Shown one piece after another: positions 13,501-27,000 of a DNA stretch of 64,000 bases; position 1 is the stretch's first letter; each line of letters opens with the position of its first letter. The notes below the pieces were generated by a model. It searched no databases, was not told where the DNA came from, and worked only from the letters and a program-made list of their open reading frames with translations. The stretch is from Ancistrus triradiatus (Eukaryota > Chordata > Actinopteri > Siluriformes > Loricariidae), in the NCBI GenBank assembly GCA_025084515.1, contig JAJAGP010000096.1:558001-622000 (forward strand), read 5' to 3'. Both the position numbers and the translations under genes were made by a program.

Positions 13501-15986
13501 CTTTTGCTTCCAAACTATGTTATACATTGTACTTCATACAAAAGTGCAACTTATTATTGAATAAACAAAATAAAGGGTCAAATCCCCTTGTGTTTAGCCC
13601 AACAAGGCAAAGCATGAAAGATAGCAGGAGCTGTTGGTTTGTACCTGGATCTGTTCTCTTACCAACTTCATAAGCCTTCATAAGAACCTTTTACACCAAG
13701 ATGGTAAGCCATACATCACTACTGCAAGTTCAACACAATTACAAACACGCACTGTGAGCGTTTCTCAACTGAGAAGCAGACATACACACATAAAACAGAG
13801 GCACAAAAAGCCAAAACTAAATGTTGGGACCAGGAAACAAAATGGCGAGCGGCTGAGCATTAACTGTTTGAGTTTAAAGCTCCTTACACACCTGAATTCT
13901 GAATGAACGTTAGTCAAAGCGCTGTTCTGTTCATGAGTGTGGCTGTTTGTGCTGCTGTCGCCATTTACACGGCCAAATGTGACCGCTACAGAATCAGTTA
14001 TATGAAACTGATCACGTTGAAAACCGGCCGGTCACATATACATATACACACACAAAACGTTTCACCATTAAACCAAACTTTTAAAAGTTTCCAGCCATGA
14101 ACAATAGTACACACAATAGTACACACTAATCTGTCTGCTCCATTGTGGGCGTATTTATCACAGCCTCTTTCAACATTTTCCAGCGACATGATCAATAATT
14201 GGCTCATTCGGAGCGCATCGATGCACGATCCCTTACTGTCTTCAGCCTGAACGGTTTGTTGGGGTCAGCGAACCTTAGCATAGCAAAGCAACGTGTCCAG
14301 AGCGAGGCTCCTCCAAGAGCGGCTTGTTTTTGACCGTCTGGCCCGAGTTTCTTATGAGTAAAGCACATAAATATTGTTTAGTATTATGGCCGTATGTTTT
14401 GTACCAGGACAGAAAGCAATTTTCCTGTTCGCGAAAGGATTCTGAGACGTAAATGAAGCGGCACAATATGGGACGGCACGTGAAGGGAATGTCATCTGTG
14501 ACTATCCAGTTGTGTTTTGTCTCATCACTCAATAACAGGCTGCTTCAGCCTATTACTAACTACTAAATACAACTGATCCATACTGAATCAGGGAAAAACA
14601 ACTTTCCTGTGGTAATTCAATGGGAATTATGTATTGGCAAGTCATGTAAAAACAGAACCAGCTCATTTCAGACTCACCAGGGTTATTACTATGGTAATGC
14701 TTTCATAAATGACTCATCATTAATGACTTATTTATTTACCCTCATATCGGCATCAAAGGCAGCTTTAGGCAGCAGGTAGCTTAAGGATCGTACATCATTA
14801 GGTTGTGAGTTCAAATCCCAGGCCTTGGGTGTTAAGCTGGGCCCTTAACCTTCAGCTGCTCAGCTCAGTCGAAAGTCGCTCTTTATACGGGCGTCTGCTA
14901 AATGCTATAAGTGGAAGTGTGCCCTGAAAGAACGTCTCCGTTTCAGCTGCTAAGGAATTACAACTATAATACCCGTATCAGCCGAAAAAAAAAAAAAACT
15001 TACTGTATTTGCTCCCAGGCTACAAAACAAACTTGAACGACCTTCTAACTGCAAACAATCAACCAGGCCAGCGGGTTTGTAATCTCACACAAACCGTGAC
15101 AGTTATGACCTAATCGATTTTCTGGCGTCTGTAACAATATATTCCAGCACCATCCTTATCTGAGAGGACCATTCTACTGACCCGATGTTTATTCCTGAAA
15201 ACTGCCGTACTATCATAACCACAGCTGAGCAAACACATGGCTGCTGCTCCTCAGGATTTCATGAAGAGCAAAACTCCAATCCATCATGTCAAAGTGTTCT
15301 GCTGAAGTTTGTCAAATAAAGTAAATAAAGCATAAATTCAGCTTCTGTTATGGGGATTAGCAGGATAAACGGTCTCCATAAAATGAAATGAAGCAGAAGA
15401 CAGAGATTTCAAGCTTCGGCTAGACTGCTTTTACAACCTGATACCCATTGCTAACTAAAACAGAAACTGGCTTTGTAATCAGCAACTGAACATTTGAACA
15501 CGACCTGGTTAAGGGGGCAGGCGTCCATTCTAGCACGTGCAAGGATCTTCAAATGCCGGGTTCTAATTTATAGGGAGACCCATGTACAGCCTTGGGTAAG
15601 AAATGAACGCATGAAAAAATGTAAATACTTCACCTTATTGTACGTTTCACTTCCTGAAGCAGATTCTATAGAAAGATTAGCATGGTGACATTTCTTTGGA
15701 CTCATTTCCCATGACTGTGACCCGGACAGACGGGGGTAAAATACGACGCCTTGCTTTTTTCCTTCGCTTTTAATACACTTGAATCCTGCTATTCGAAATT
15801 TACCTTGCTCAGGAGAAGTAGACGCTAACTGTGTGGTGGCAGTGTTACACACGAAGCCATTAACTTTAGCATATAACAGGTATAGAGTAAACAATGTTCC
15901 AAAAAAAAAAGAACAACAACAAAAAAAAAACCCACACAAATACATACAATATACATTACAATAATAATAAACTCTCCCTCTCTCTC

Positions 15987-16044
<58 letters not shown>

Positions 16045-16063
16045 CATACATATACATATATAT

Positions 16064-16134
<71 letters not shown>

Positions 16135-19100
16135 AAAATACACATCCAAGTCTGTAACATTATTTTATGTTTTAGGTATTTCGTATGATTGAATCCACCA
16201 TTTAGCTCTAATTTAAATAACTATTACAATTTTGTTCAAATACAAATCTCCACCTTCCTACACCTGTGCTTGGGACAGAGGACATCCAAACTGGTTTTTG
16301 CAGCTCAGACCAAGAATAAATACTTACTAACTCTAAACAGGGACCCACAGTGGAAGAGCAACGAGGAGAAGAAAAGGATTGATGGATGTCTGGATGGAGA
16401 GTGGTATTGAAGTCGACCACGATTACTAACATTGCTTCAAGAAGCAGCTGAAAACACATTTGTTTCCTGCCACTACACAAAGGCGCTGAGGCAGGTTATT
16501 GATTGAGGGAATGATTTGGAGAGGGAGCAAGGATTAGAGCCCACTTTGGTCAGTGTTATTTAACACTCGAAAATTGATAAAGATTGTGTGTAATTTTGGT
16601 AATAGTCAGGGAGTCCTTGTTCTTCACCACTCACCTACATAGTCATTTGATCACCATTGCTCACTCTGAAGAGTACTACTTCTGCACAGTACCGTATACT
16701 TCTTTATTAAATAGGTAAATGAAAAACTTATTTGAACTGTATTTACTAAAACGTAGGGCTGGGGAGATTGACTCTTAGATGCATCGTGATGCAGACATCA
16801 ATTCACAAAAGTATAACATATTGATTATTTAAATGCAGTCCGGGCAGTCTGTAGCTATTGTAACTTTTATTGCAAGGAATTTGCGTCCGTATTCCGTCAA
16901 ATCCGGGGCTTTGCACTTTGGATGACTCTGAACAGCCTTTTAATGGAATAAGGGCTGACATGCTCCCATCAAAAGACAAGTAACAGTTTCAGTCAAGACT
17001 GTCAATCTTGTATGGTCAGTATTTGCAAGACTCCCACTAAATCCCCTTTTAGATCATTTTAAAATGTTTGAAAACACACCTAAAGTAAAAAAAAAAATTA
17101 TAATGATAATGGCTGGGAATCTTTAACAATTCTTCAGTCTTTTCCACAGTCTACAATGAGACAAGTCCTGGAATCCAGTACAGAAAAAGCATCAAGATGC
17201 TTCAATAATCGATTAATAATCTAATCGCAGCCCTCTGAATACGAACTGAACCGAATCGTGACGTGCCTAGCTTTTCACATCCCTACTAAAAGGTGTTTGA
17301 GGGTTTGGGCTACAGATCTGTTCTCCATTACACCTTCCTCACTGTCAACATCATCGCAGAGAATTCAAACTATAATAACGTGCTGGTGGTCAGTCGGCAA
17401 AACACGAAGCAGACAAAATTGCCCGTTTCACTTTTCCGCTTAGCATTACCTCCCACGCACGAGACACCGTCCGCCTAATACATTTCCACGTTTCTATTTA
17501 AGCACTCGCGCCTAGCGAGCAGTAATCTTACACTGGTAAATGAGCGAAGGAAAGTGACGTTTATTTCGCAGCTGATAAAAGGCAACACCAAGGCTTTTAT
17601 GGAGAAGGCTGACAAGTGGACAAAGAGCACAACAATCCTGCAATCAAACCTAAGTCATTACTGACAGCAACCCGAATGAGGGCTCAAGTTGTGTCGGGCT
17701 GCTTCGATGATCAGCTGTCCCTCCAGCTATTCTCAGGACCCCTGCCTTATTTTTCACGCTTTATCCCCCCTTTTCCTCGCCTATCCTCTTGCCTTCTCAA
17801 AGTGCTGCTTGTATGTGTGCAAAGTTAAAGCAATTAGTACGTTATTATCAAGCCAGAAATTATGGACGAATTGAACAGTTCATGATATACTTACGATTTA
17901 ACATCAGCTGCGAGGAGCAAAGCAGGTTTTCGGATGTAATGAAGTCACCCTGCGTTCTCCAGACGAATTACTCCCACCTATTGCCTTTTGGGATTGCATT
18001 GCTGAACCACACGTACACACTCCATTTCCCTGTGTAGCTACCCATACCTGGGCCATTTAAGAACAAGCCAAGCAGCACAGCCCAATAACTCCGTGCTCCC
18101 AGGCTGGATCAGTTTTATTGGCAAGTGCAGTTTTGTGTGTAAACCGCGTGCAGCCGAAGGGAAGCTTATAAACCGCCGTTTATCAGATTGGTCACCTTGC
18201 CCTTTATTTGCTTGTCCTGTCTCTTTCTTCTCACTCGCATCCGATAAAGCTGAACGTGTCATGAGGTTACGAGTGAGCATCGTAAGCCGGCCACTTTATT
18301 AGGACAGCCTTTATAGTCGGACGGTCATGCCATAATCAAGTTTCGAACTGACACTGATAAAGGACTACCAGCTACATATTTCACATTAGAAAAATCACAA
18401 GGCACACCACCAAACAAAAATGTCCCAAAAAGCACATTTATTGAAATATAATGAACATCTGGTCTCAATTTACTCTATTTACTCACTCGGTGTGAAACCC
18501 GGGCCTGTTTAGTTGAACACAATGCTGATATCTTACTGCCCGCTAGAGGAAGAGAATGTCATTGTTCTGCCTTTCACTACACGCTGCTGGCTTAGAGTAC
18601 CAATCAGGTGAAATTGGATAATCTTCCATGGCACAACTGATGATTTCTCACGGCACACTTGTGTGCCGCAGCACCGTGGTTGGGAAACACTGTTATATTA
18701 CATCCATATTATCATGAGAACTCATTGTTCTCCATTTGCTTCAATTGTTTGAGCAGTTAATTATTATTAACAGTTTGACTTGAAATGTGATTGAATTCAG
18801 AAGTATACAGTTTCATGATATTACATAATTTTTTTATTTAGCTTAATATTTAAGGGATTAACCACCTCATTCAATGGGACAGAACACTTATTCAGACTGG
18901 CCTCAGTCAGGTTATTCAGAGGTGTATACCTGAATGGTTTCTATTCCAATCCAATCCTATCCAGTTACAAACATAGTGAAGCATTAATACAATGGGGCAA
19001 AAAAGTTTAATCAGCCCCTGATTGTGCAAGTTCTCCTACTTAGAAAGATGAGAGAGGTCTGTAATTTTCATCATAGATACACCAACTATGAGAGACAAAA

Positions 19101-22100
19101 TGAGAAAAAAAAAATCCAGGAAGTCACATTGTAGGATTTTTAAAGAATTTAATTGTAAATTATGGTGAAAAATAAGTATTTGGTCAATAACAAATAACTC
19201 AATACTTTGGAACATAACCTTTGTCAGCAATGACAGAAGTCAAACGTTTCCTGTAAGTCTTCACCAGGTTGGCACACACTGTAGCCGGTATTTTGGCCCA
19301 TTCCTCCATGCAGATCTCCTCTAGAGCAGTGATGTTTTGCGGCTGTCGCTGGGCAACACGGACTTCACAAACTTTCTATGGGGCTGAGGTCTGAAGACTG
19401 GCTAGGCCACTCCAGGACCTTGAAATGCTTTTTACAGGGCCACTCCTTCGTTGCCCGAGCGGTGTGTTTGGGATCATTGTCATGCTGGAAGACCCAGCCA
19501 CGTTCCATCTTCAATGCTCTCACTGATGGAAGGAGGTTTTGGCTTAAAATCTCACAATACATGGCCCCGTTCGTTCTTCCCTTAACACGGATCAGTCGTC
19601 CTGTCCCCTCTGAAAAACGGCCCCAAAGCATGATGTTTCCACCCCCATGCTTCACAGTAGGTATGGTGTTTGTAGGATGCAACTCTGCATTCTTCTTCCT
19701 CCAGTTTTTACCAAAAAGTTCTATTTTGCTTTCATCTGACCACATGATATTCTCCCAATCCTCTTCTGGATCATCCATATGCTCTCTGGCAAACTTCAGA
19801 CGGGCCTGTACTGGCTTAAGCAGGGGGGCACGCCTTTTTGCTCATCGTTCTCATGATCATTGTGACCCCATGGAATGAGATCTTGCGTGGAGCCCCAGAT
19901 CGAGGGAGATTATCAATGGTCTTGTATATCTTCCATTTTCTTACAATTGCTCCCACAGGTGTTTTATTCACACCATCCTGCTTGCCTATTGTAGATTCAC
20001 TCTTCCCAGCCTGGTGCAGGTCTACAATTTTCTTCCTGGTGTCCTTCGACAGATCTTTGGTCTTGGCCATGGTTGAGTTTGGAGTCTGACTGTTTGAGGC
20101 TGTGGACAGGTGTCTTTTATACAGATAACGAGGTCAATCAGGTGCCATTAATACAGATGATGAGTGGCGGACAGAAGAGCTTCTTAAAGAAGAAGTTACA
20201 GGTCTGTGAGAGCCAGAAATCTTGCTTGTTTGTGGGTGACCAAATACTTATTTTCCACCATAATTTACAATTAAATTCTTAAAAACCATACAATGTGCTT
20301 TCCTGGATTTTTTTCCTCATTTTGTCTCTCATAGTTGAAGTGTAGCTATGATGAAAATTATAGACCTCTCTCATCTTTCTAAGTAGGAGAACTTGCACGA
20401 TCAGGGGCTGACTAAATACTTTTTTGCCCCACTGTATATAGTCACTACAGTGAAGGCTTTGTCTTTTTAACCTGAGAGTTGCTGTTCCAAATAAATCTGG
20501 TTCAACACGTCTCATTTAACTCGGGTAAATATCAATCTCTTCACTTATTTAATCACCGGTGGAAAGCAATAATCCCCTTTTAATTAAAGGTAATGAAGCA
20601 TCCTCACTGGACCTGCCCCAGTTTCCTCCCTGCTTCATCTCTCGCCATTTTAGCAGGAACGTGACACCCAGAGCAAAACGAAAACATGAAACACCTCAAG
20701 TAACGTCCCAGATTTCCATCAGCTACTATATGCATTCACAAAACACACGGTGTAAGGTGGGCGTACCCCATGTCTGTGTCACGTGACACACAATCAGACC
20801 ACGCCCAAACCAGCACGGAGATTTAGGAGCATCTAGTGAGGCAGAAAACAGAAATAAGCCTGGACTTGACGTGGCAGAAAACCCTGGCAGCCATTACGGG
20901 CAGGTGACCCTTCTTGGTCATTATTCGCATCTGACCATTCCTGTTCGACATAACCTGATGTTCTTCACACCCCACAGGTGACCAATCAGTTTTCTGGTAC
21001 ATTTTTCAGGTCCATTGACGTCAAACAAGAAACTGCTATTGTAGAGATGAATAACCCTTTATTCATCAATACCTGTCACTATAATACAGTCCCAGATTTA
21101 ATAGAAAAGGCAGGAACTTTATTGAATTATCATACAGGCTTTGTTTAGTCGTTAAGACATGCAAGTAGATTGAACCTAATCCTTACACAGCCCGAACATT
21201 CAATAAACTGTCCTTCCTTAACACTGAAATAAAATGCTGAATTAGAGAAGGCAAAATACAAACCAGAAAAAAAAACCCTAGTAAATGGTTATTTCTGAAC
21301 GATTTTCCGGTTCACACCCGACCTCACAGCACAAAAGTGTGAAATTTTGGAATCAGGAATAATGAGTCAAGTGACGCAAATCTACAGAGCCAAATAAAAG
21401 AGCTTTGAAAGCACAAATAGTCCAAAAGCACTAATTGCAGGGGTGCAACTGCTAGTGGCATGCAGCCTCTATACAGCACTGCCGTGACAATCATTGTGTT
21501 AAAAAAGTACAACACGAGAACATTGTGTTCAGATGGAGAACGGCAACACTCACCTTTCCCGAGGCTGAAGCGCCCTGATCCATGGAGAGGCTACAGGAGG
21601 GGAGGAAATAATGAGAAATCAATACAACTGCTGTGGCATGCAAGTTGTCTAGAATTCATTCCAGTCAATACGGCATCATCGCCAACAGCAAGTGGTTTGA
21701 AAAGTATGGGATCAATACGGGTACAATCACACAATGATCTTATGACAGTGGCGGGGCTACAATTATATCGCTATTTGGATATACAGTGCTGTGCAAAAGG
21801 TTTATTGCTAAAACTATGGTATATCTAATATAATGGTGGCTTGAGACTTTTACACAGTACTGCACAAAGTTATACATGCACAGTGAATTCAAATGCTTAA
21901 GCTAATTAGCTAGCCTAGTGCTATGCCCCGTGGTGACCTTTGTTTTATGACTATATGCATCTCAAATTCTGTTTCCCAGACCAGACTTCCATGACAGAGA
22001 AATGACTTCCATGGTAAAACACCCACTAAGAACTCCTTTTATGAATCTATAGCCACTGCTTGTCTTGTAGCTAACAACTGATACAAACCAAGAAGTTGAG

Positions 22101-22355
22101 GTTTAAGGACCAAAGCATGTCAGCTTACCCAAGGGAATGACTTAAGTGTGTTGCATAGAATCCTCAGATGTTTCACCGAACTAAGGGGAAAACAGTAATG
22201 GTTTTACTGCAGTGACTGAGGTTTTGTTGCCATGAAGTTCCACTGTTTCAATGACAACCACTCATCAGTGGGGGGAGTAAAACTTTTAAACGGTCTTTAA
22301 ACCAAAATGGAAAATAATGGAAGAAAATAGAAAAGGAAACCAAATGGGAGGAAAA

Positions 22356-22415
<60 letters not shown>

Positions 22416-24043
22416 ACACACCACACACACCACACAACACACACCACACACACACACGTGTATAATATATATTATACATACATACATACAGTGGGGGGCA
22501 AAAAAAATTTAGTCAATCACTGATTGTGCAAGTTCTCCTACTTAGAAAAGATGAGAAAACTTCTGTAATTTTCATCATAGGTACACTTCAACTATGAAAG
22601 AACAAAATGACAATTTTTTTTAAAAATAATTTAATTGTAAAATCATGGTGGAAAATAAGTATTTGCTCACCCACAAACAAACAAGCAAGAAAAACGTCAT
22701 CTTTAAGGAGCTCTTCTGTCCTCCACTCGTTACCTGTATTAATGGCACCTGTTTGACCTCGTTATCTGTATAAAAGACACCTGTCCACAGCCTCAAACAG
22801 TCAGACTCCAAACTCAACCATGGCCAAGACCAAAGAGCTGTCGAAGGACACCAGGAAGAAAATTGTAGACCTGCACCAGGCTGGAAGAGTGAATCTACAA
22901 TAGGCAAGCAGGTTGGTGTGAATAAATCAACTGTGGGGAGCAATTGTAAGACAAATGGAAGACATACAAGAACATTGAATAATCTCCTTCGATCTGGGGC
23001 ACCACTCAAGATCTCATCCTGTGGGGTCAAAATGATCATGAGAACGGTAAGCAAAAATCCCAGAACTACACGGAGGGGACCTGATGAATGACCTGCAGAG
23101 AGCTGGGACCAAAAGTAACAAAGGCTACCATCAGTAACACCCACTATGCCGAGAGGGACTCGGATCCTGCAGTGCCAGGCGTGCCCCCCCTGCTTAAGCC
23201 AGTACATGTCCAGGTCCGTCTGAAGTTTGCCAGAGAGCATATGGATGATGCAGAAGAGGATTGGGAGAATATCATGTGGTCAGATGAAAACCAAAATAGA
23301 ACTTTTTGGTAAAAAACTCAACTCGTCGTGTTTAGAGGAAGAAGGATGCGGAGTTGCACCATACCTACTGTGAAGCATGGGGGTGGAAACATCATGCTTT
23401 GGGGCTGTTTTTCTGCAGAGGGGGCAGGACGACTGATCCGTGTTAAGGGAAGAATGAACAGGGCCATGTATCGTGAGATTTAAGCCAAAACCTCCTTCCA
23501 TCAGTGACAGCATTGAAGATGGAACGTGGCTGGGTCTTCCAGCATGACAATGATCCCAAACACACCGCTCGGGCAATGAAGGAGTGGCTCCATAAAAAGC
23601 ATTTCAAGGTCCTGGAGTTGCCTAGCCAGTCTCCAGACCCCAGCCCCATAGAAAATTCGTGGAGGGAGTTGAAAGTCCGTGTTGCCCCAAAACGTCACTG
23701 CTCTAGAGGAGATCTGCATGGAGGAATGGGCCAAAATACCAGCTACAGTGTGTGCCAACCTGGTGAAGACTTGCAGGAAACGTTTGACATCTGTCATTGC
23801 CAACAAAGGTTATATTACAAAGTATTGAGCTGAACCAAATTTACTGAGGGAATACTTATTTTCCACCATAATTTACAATTAAATTCTTTAAAAATCCTAC
23901 AATGTGATTTCCTGGATTTGTTTTCCTCATTTTGTCTCTCATAGTTGAAGTGTAGCTATGATGAAAATTACAGACCTCTCTCATCTTTCTAAGTAGGAGA
24001 ACTTGCACAATCAGTGGCTGACTAAATACTTTTTTGCCCCACT

Positions 24044-24091
<48 letters not shown>

Positions 24092-27000
24092 TGATAGTAA
24101 TAAGAGTAATATCAACCAAAAATTTTAAACCACACAATAATACTAATAATAATACTACTACTACTACTACTACTAATAATAATAATAAATACCACTACTA
24201 ATACTTCTACAAATAATATTAAAAAATAAAAAATAAATCAAACTCACCTAGTAAATAATAGTAATATCGGCCACGTAATACTACTACTACTACTACTACT
24301 ACTAGTAATAAATAGTAATATCACGTAACTAAGCGACGTTTAAAGGAAATCTTAAGAGAAAATTTCACTTAAAGTGTTTTATACAACTGCGCAACCACCA
24401 CAGTCCGTACTGACTCAGACTTTCTATGACATTTTATGTTTCTGGCAGTCGGTTTGCAGTGAGTTTTAGTTTATTTGCCAGTTGTCTCATACTAGTTATT
24501 ACCACAGTTAACATGAAATGATAAAATGCTTATTTTATTATTATTTGTTATTTCAAATAAAAGTTTGTCACTCTGTTGGCAGTAATTATCACCTGCACGC
24601 CTGATTGAATGCAGCTGTCACCAGTAGGTGTGTCTAAAACGAGTCCCTTAATGGCTGTCCATAAGCTCTCAAGATGGTGTGACATCAAATACTGTCCCAT
24701 GGTCTGCTCTAAAATTTATGAAGTATGACAAGGGTGTCCCAAACTGCCAGACAAATGTCTGTTAGTAACAGGTACCCTGATCTATTAAGGTTACGCGAGC
24801 GTGCTAGCACCGGGGACACAAAAGCTTTTTAACCGACCACAGCCATACACAGGCACAGACACACACAGAAACATGTACCAGCCCCCGAGGTATTGGTACC
24901 TCGGAAGGTCGGTCATGAACAACGTCCCGTGTCACAATTATTAGAAACCAACATAAGAGGCGAGGTTCCTGTAATGCTCATTACACCACAGTTAGTTCTG
25001 ACCCCATAATCTGATTGGCTGAGAGATGTAGTAGGCGTGCCAACCAATACTCTTCAAGTATTAAACAGGTAACCTAGCAACGACACCAGCCATAACAAAG
25101 CAGCAACATTATAATTACACAAGTAAAATCTATTGACTTTGAAAACATTTGTTTTACTGAATTTCTCGAAATACACTCGGTGGGAAAAACTGTATCAATT
25201 GTTTATTAGATACTCTTCAGGGGGTCTCCAAGGAAAAAAAGTTGGGAACCACTGTTCTAGTCCTCTGAAATACTTTCCTCACTGTTTTCAGTAGGGTTTA
25301 GGTCACCGGGTTGACGAGTCCATGATCAAAAGCTTAATTCTGGAGTTATTTTTGGGGTGGCTGATTTAAGATGACCAATAAAAGGTCTCTACAATCTGCC
25401 TTAACAGAGATCGCAATATTCGTCACACAAAACATTGTTACTTGTGTTGAAAATGCTGACATGGCACCCTAACAAAGACAGATTATTGTATTTTGTAGTC
25501 CTGCTTATGCTTTCCCAGACACATACTTGGCAACCCAGTAGCATGATATGGAGGAGCTAAAAAAACATGAGCTACATGGAACTGGTTTGAATTTAACAAC
25601 AACAAGGTGCAAGCACACTACTCGTACCAAAACACCGTGCACAGGGGTAAAACACCCTCTCTATCAGGCAGGTTCGTTACAGCTCAGGTTGTTTGCATCC
25701 TCTCACTAATTGCCTAAAGGCCTTTTCACACATAGTGGGGCCTGAACGCCGAGTCCGATGCGTTTTTTTTTTTGTCGAAACACTTTGAAAACTCCCTGTC
25801 CGCTTTTGCTTTCTTTAATTTTCCTTCTCTTAAAGTGTCACGGAGATTTTGCCGTGCGTCTATTACATCGTCGACTTAAAAAAAAAACAAAACAAAAGGC
25901 ACGAGCGGAGATGAGTGCAGGAAGCTCTAGTTTGTGTTTTTTGGTGGACTGTGGTAGCCTAGCGGTTAAGGTACTGGACTATGGACCAAAGGATCAAGGG
26001 TTCAAATCCCACCTCTGCCAAGCTGCCACTGTTGGGCCCTTGAGCAAGGCCCTTAACCCACAATTGCTTGGATTGTAAGACTATCAGTTGTAAGTCTCTC
26101 TGGATAAGGGCGCCTGCTAAATGCTGTAAATGTAAATGTAAACAGACTAGAATGCACTGAGATAAAACAAGAAAATGCTTCCATCCAGTCACTGTGAGCT
26201 TTGTCACCATCATTCTCCAGCCTTTCCCTTACATTCCACCAGATTTTCTTTAATATCCATGTTTTTAGAGTCAGCGTGTTGCTCGTCCTATAAGCTCTTG
26301 ATGATGTACTGCTCCGATTAAAAATTTTACGCAGCGTTGCAGTCCGTCAGTTTCGGACTCGGTGTGAAGGACTGCAGGACGTGCATAAAATCAGGACTCG
26401 GTGTGAAAAATGCCTTAATAGTACACGAACACATTTTCAGTCATGGAACCATTTCATAGCCATGGCCTGATTCATGGCGACCAAACATCTCATTCCTGCA
26501 TCCTCTAATTGAATTTGCATATCATAAGACGAAGCTAATTAATGGCGTATACTATTCGTAACCTTTTTTCCGCTCATCCTTCCCGGAGCTCACTCTACAT
26601 ACAGCCGGGGAGACAAACAGAACTGACACGAGACATGCACTAACAAACCCACGACTCCCCCTCCCACATCCCCCACGGGAAAAGCTCGGGAATAAATGCA
26701 TAAATAAGGCAAGCAGCCACAGCGCCGGGAACAGGCTGCTGCATTCACAACTCTTTCTGCTAGCAGGCTGCTGGGGGTCATGAAGCGAAGAGATCGAATA
26801 ACAGGAGAAAGATTCAGGCTGCTCTTAAAAAAACAAACCAAAAAAAAACAGGAATTAAGCTCAACCTTAGAGCGGCTCTAGGACTCAATTAAATCAGCAT
26901 GTCTGAGCGCAAAATTGGCAATTCATCAGGCGCAAACGCAGGATCGACGCCTACGGGCTGTTTGGCGAGAAGTGTGAGGTGCTCTCAAAGTCAGCGAATA

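Larger units (their letters stand above)
13341..21553. other. whirlin intron 5
   Basis: About 8.2 kb, with a SINE (14767), a TA/CA compound microsatellite (15989), a hAT-like MITE (16754) and a Tc1 family A copy (18990). Segments 13420-14750 and 17240-18270 show nothing supportable. Confidence 0.65.

Noticed and set aside
13134..13673. A 179-codon plus-strand open frame
   Set aside because: It lies opposite whirlin exon 6 for its first 200 bases and turns into serine/threonine-rich noise afterwards.
15568..16160. Long open frames on both strands rich in Y-I or C-V
   Set aside because: They are translations of the TA and CA repeats.
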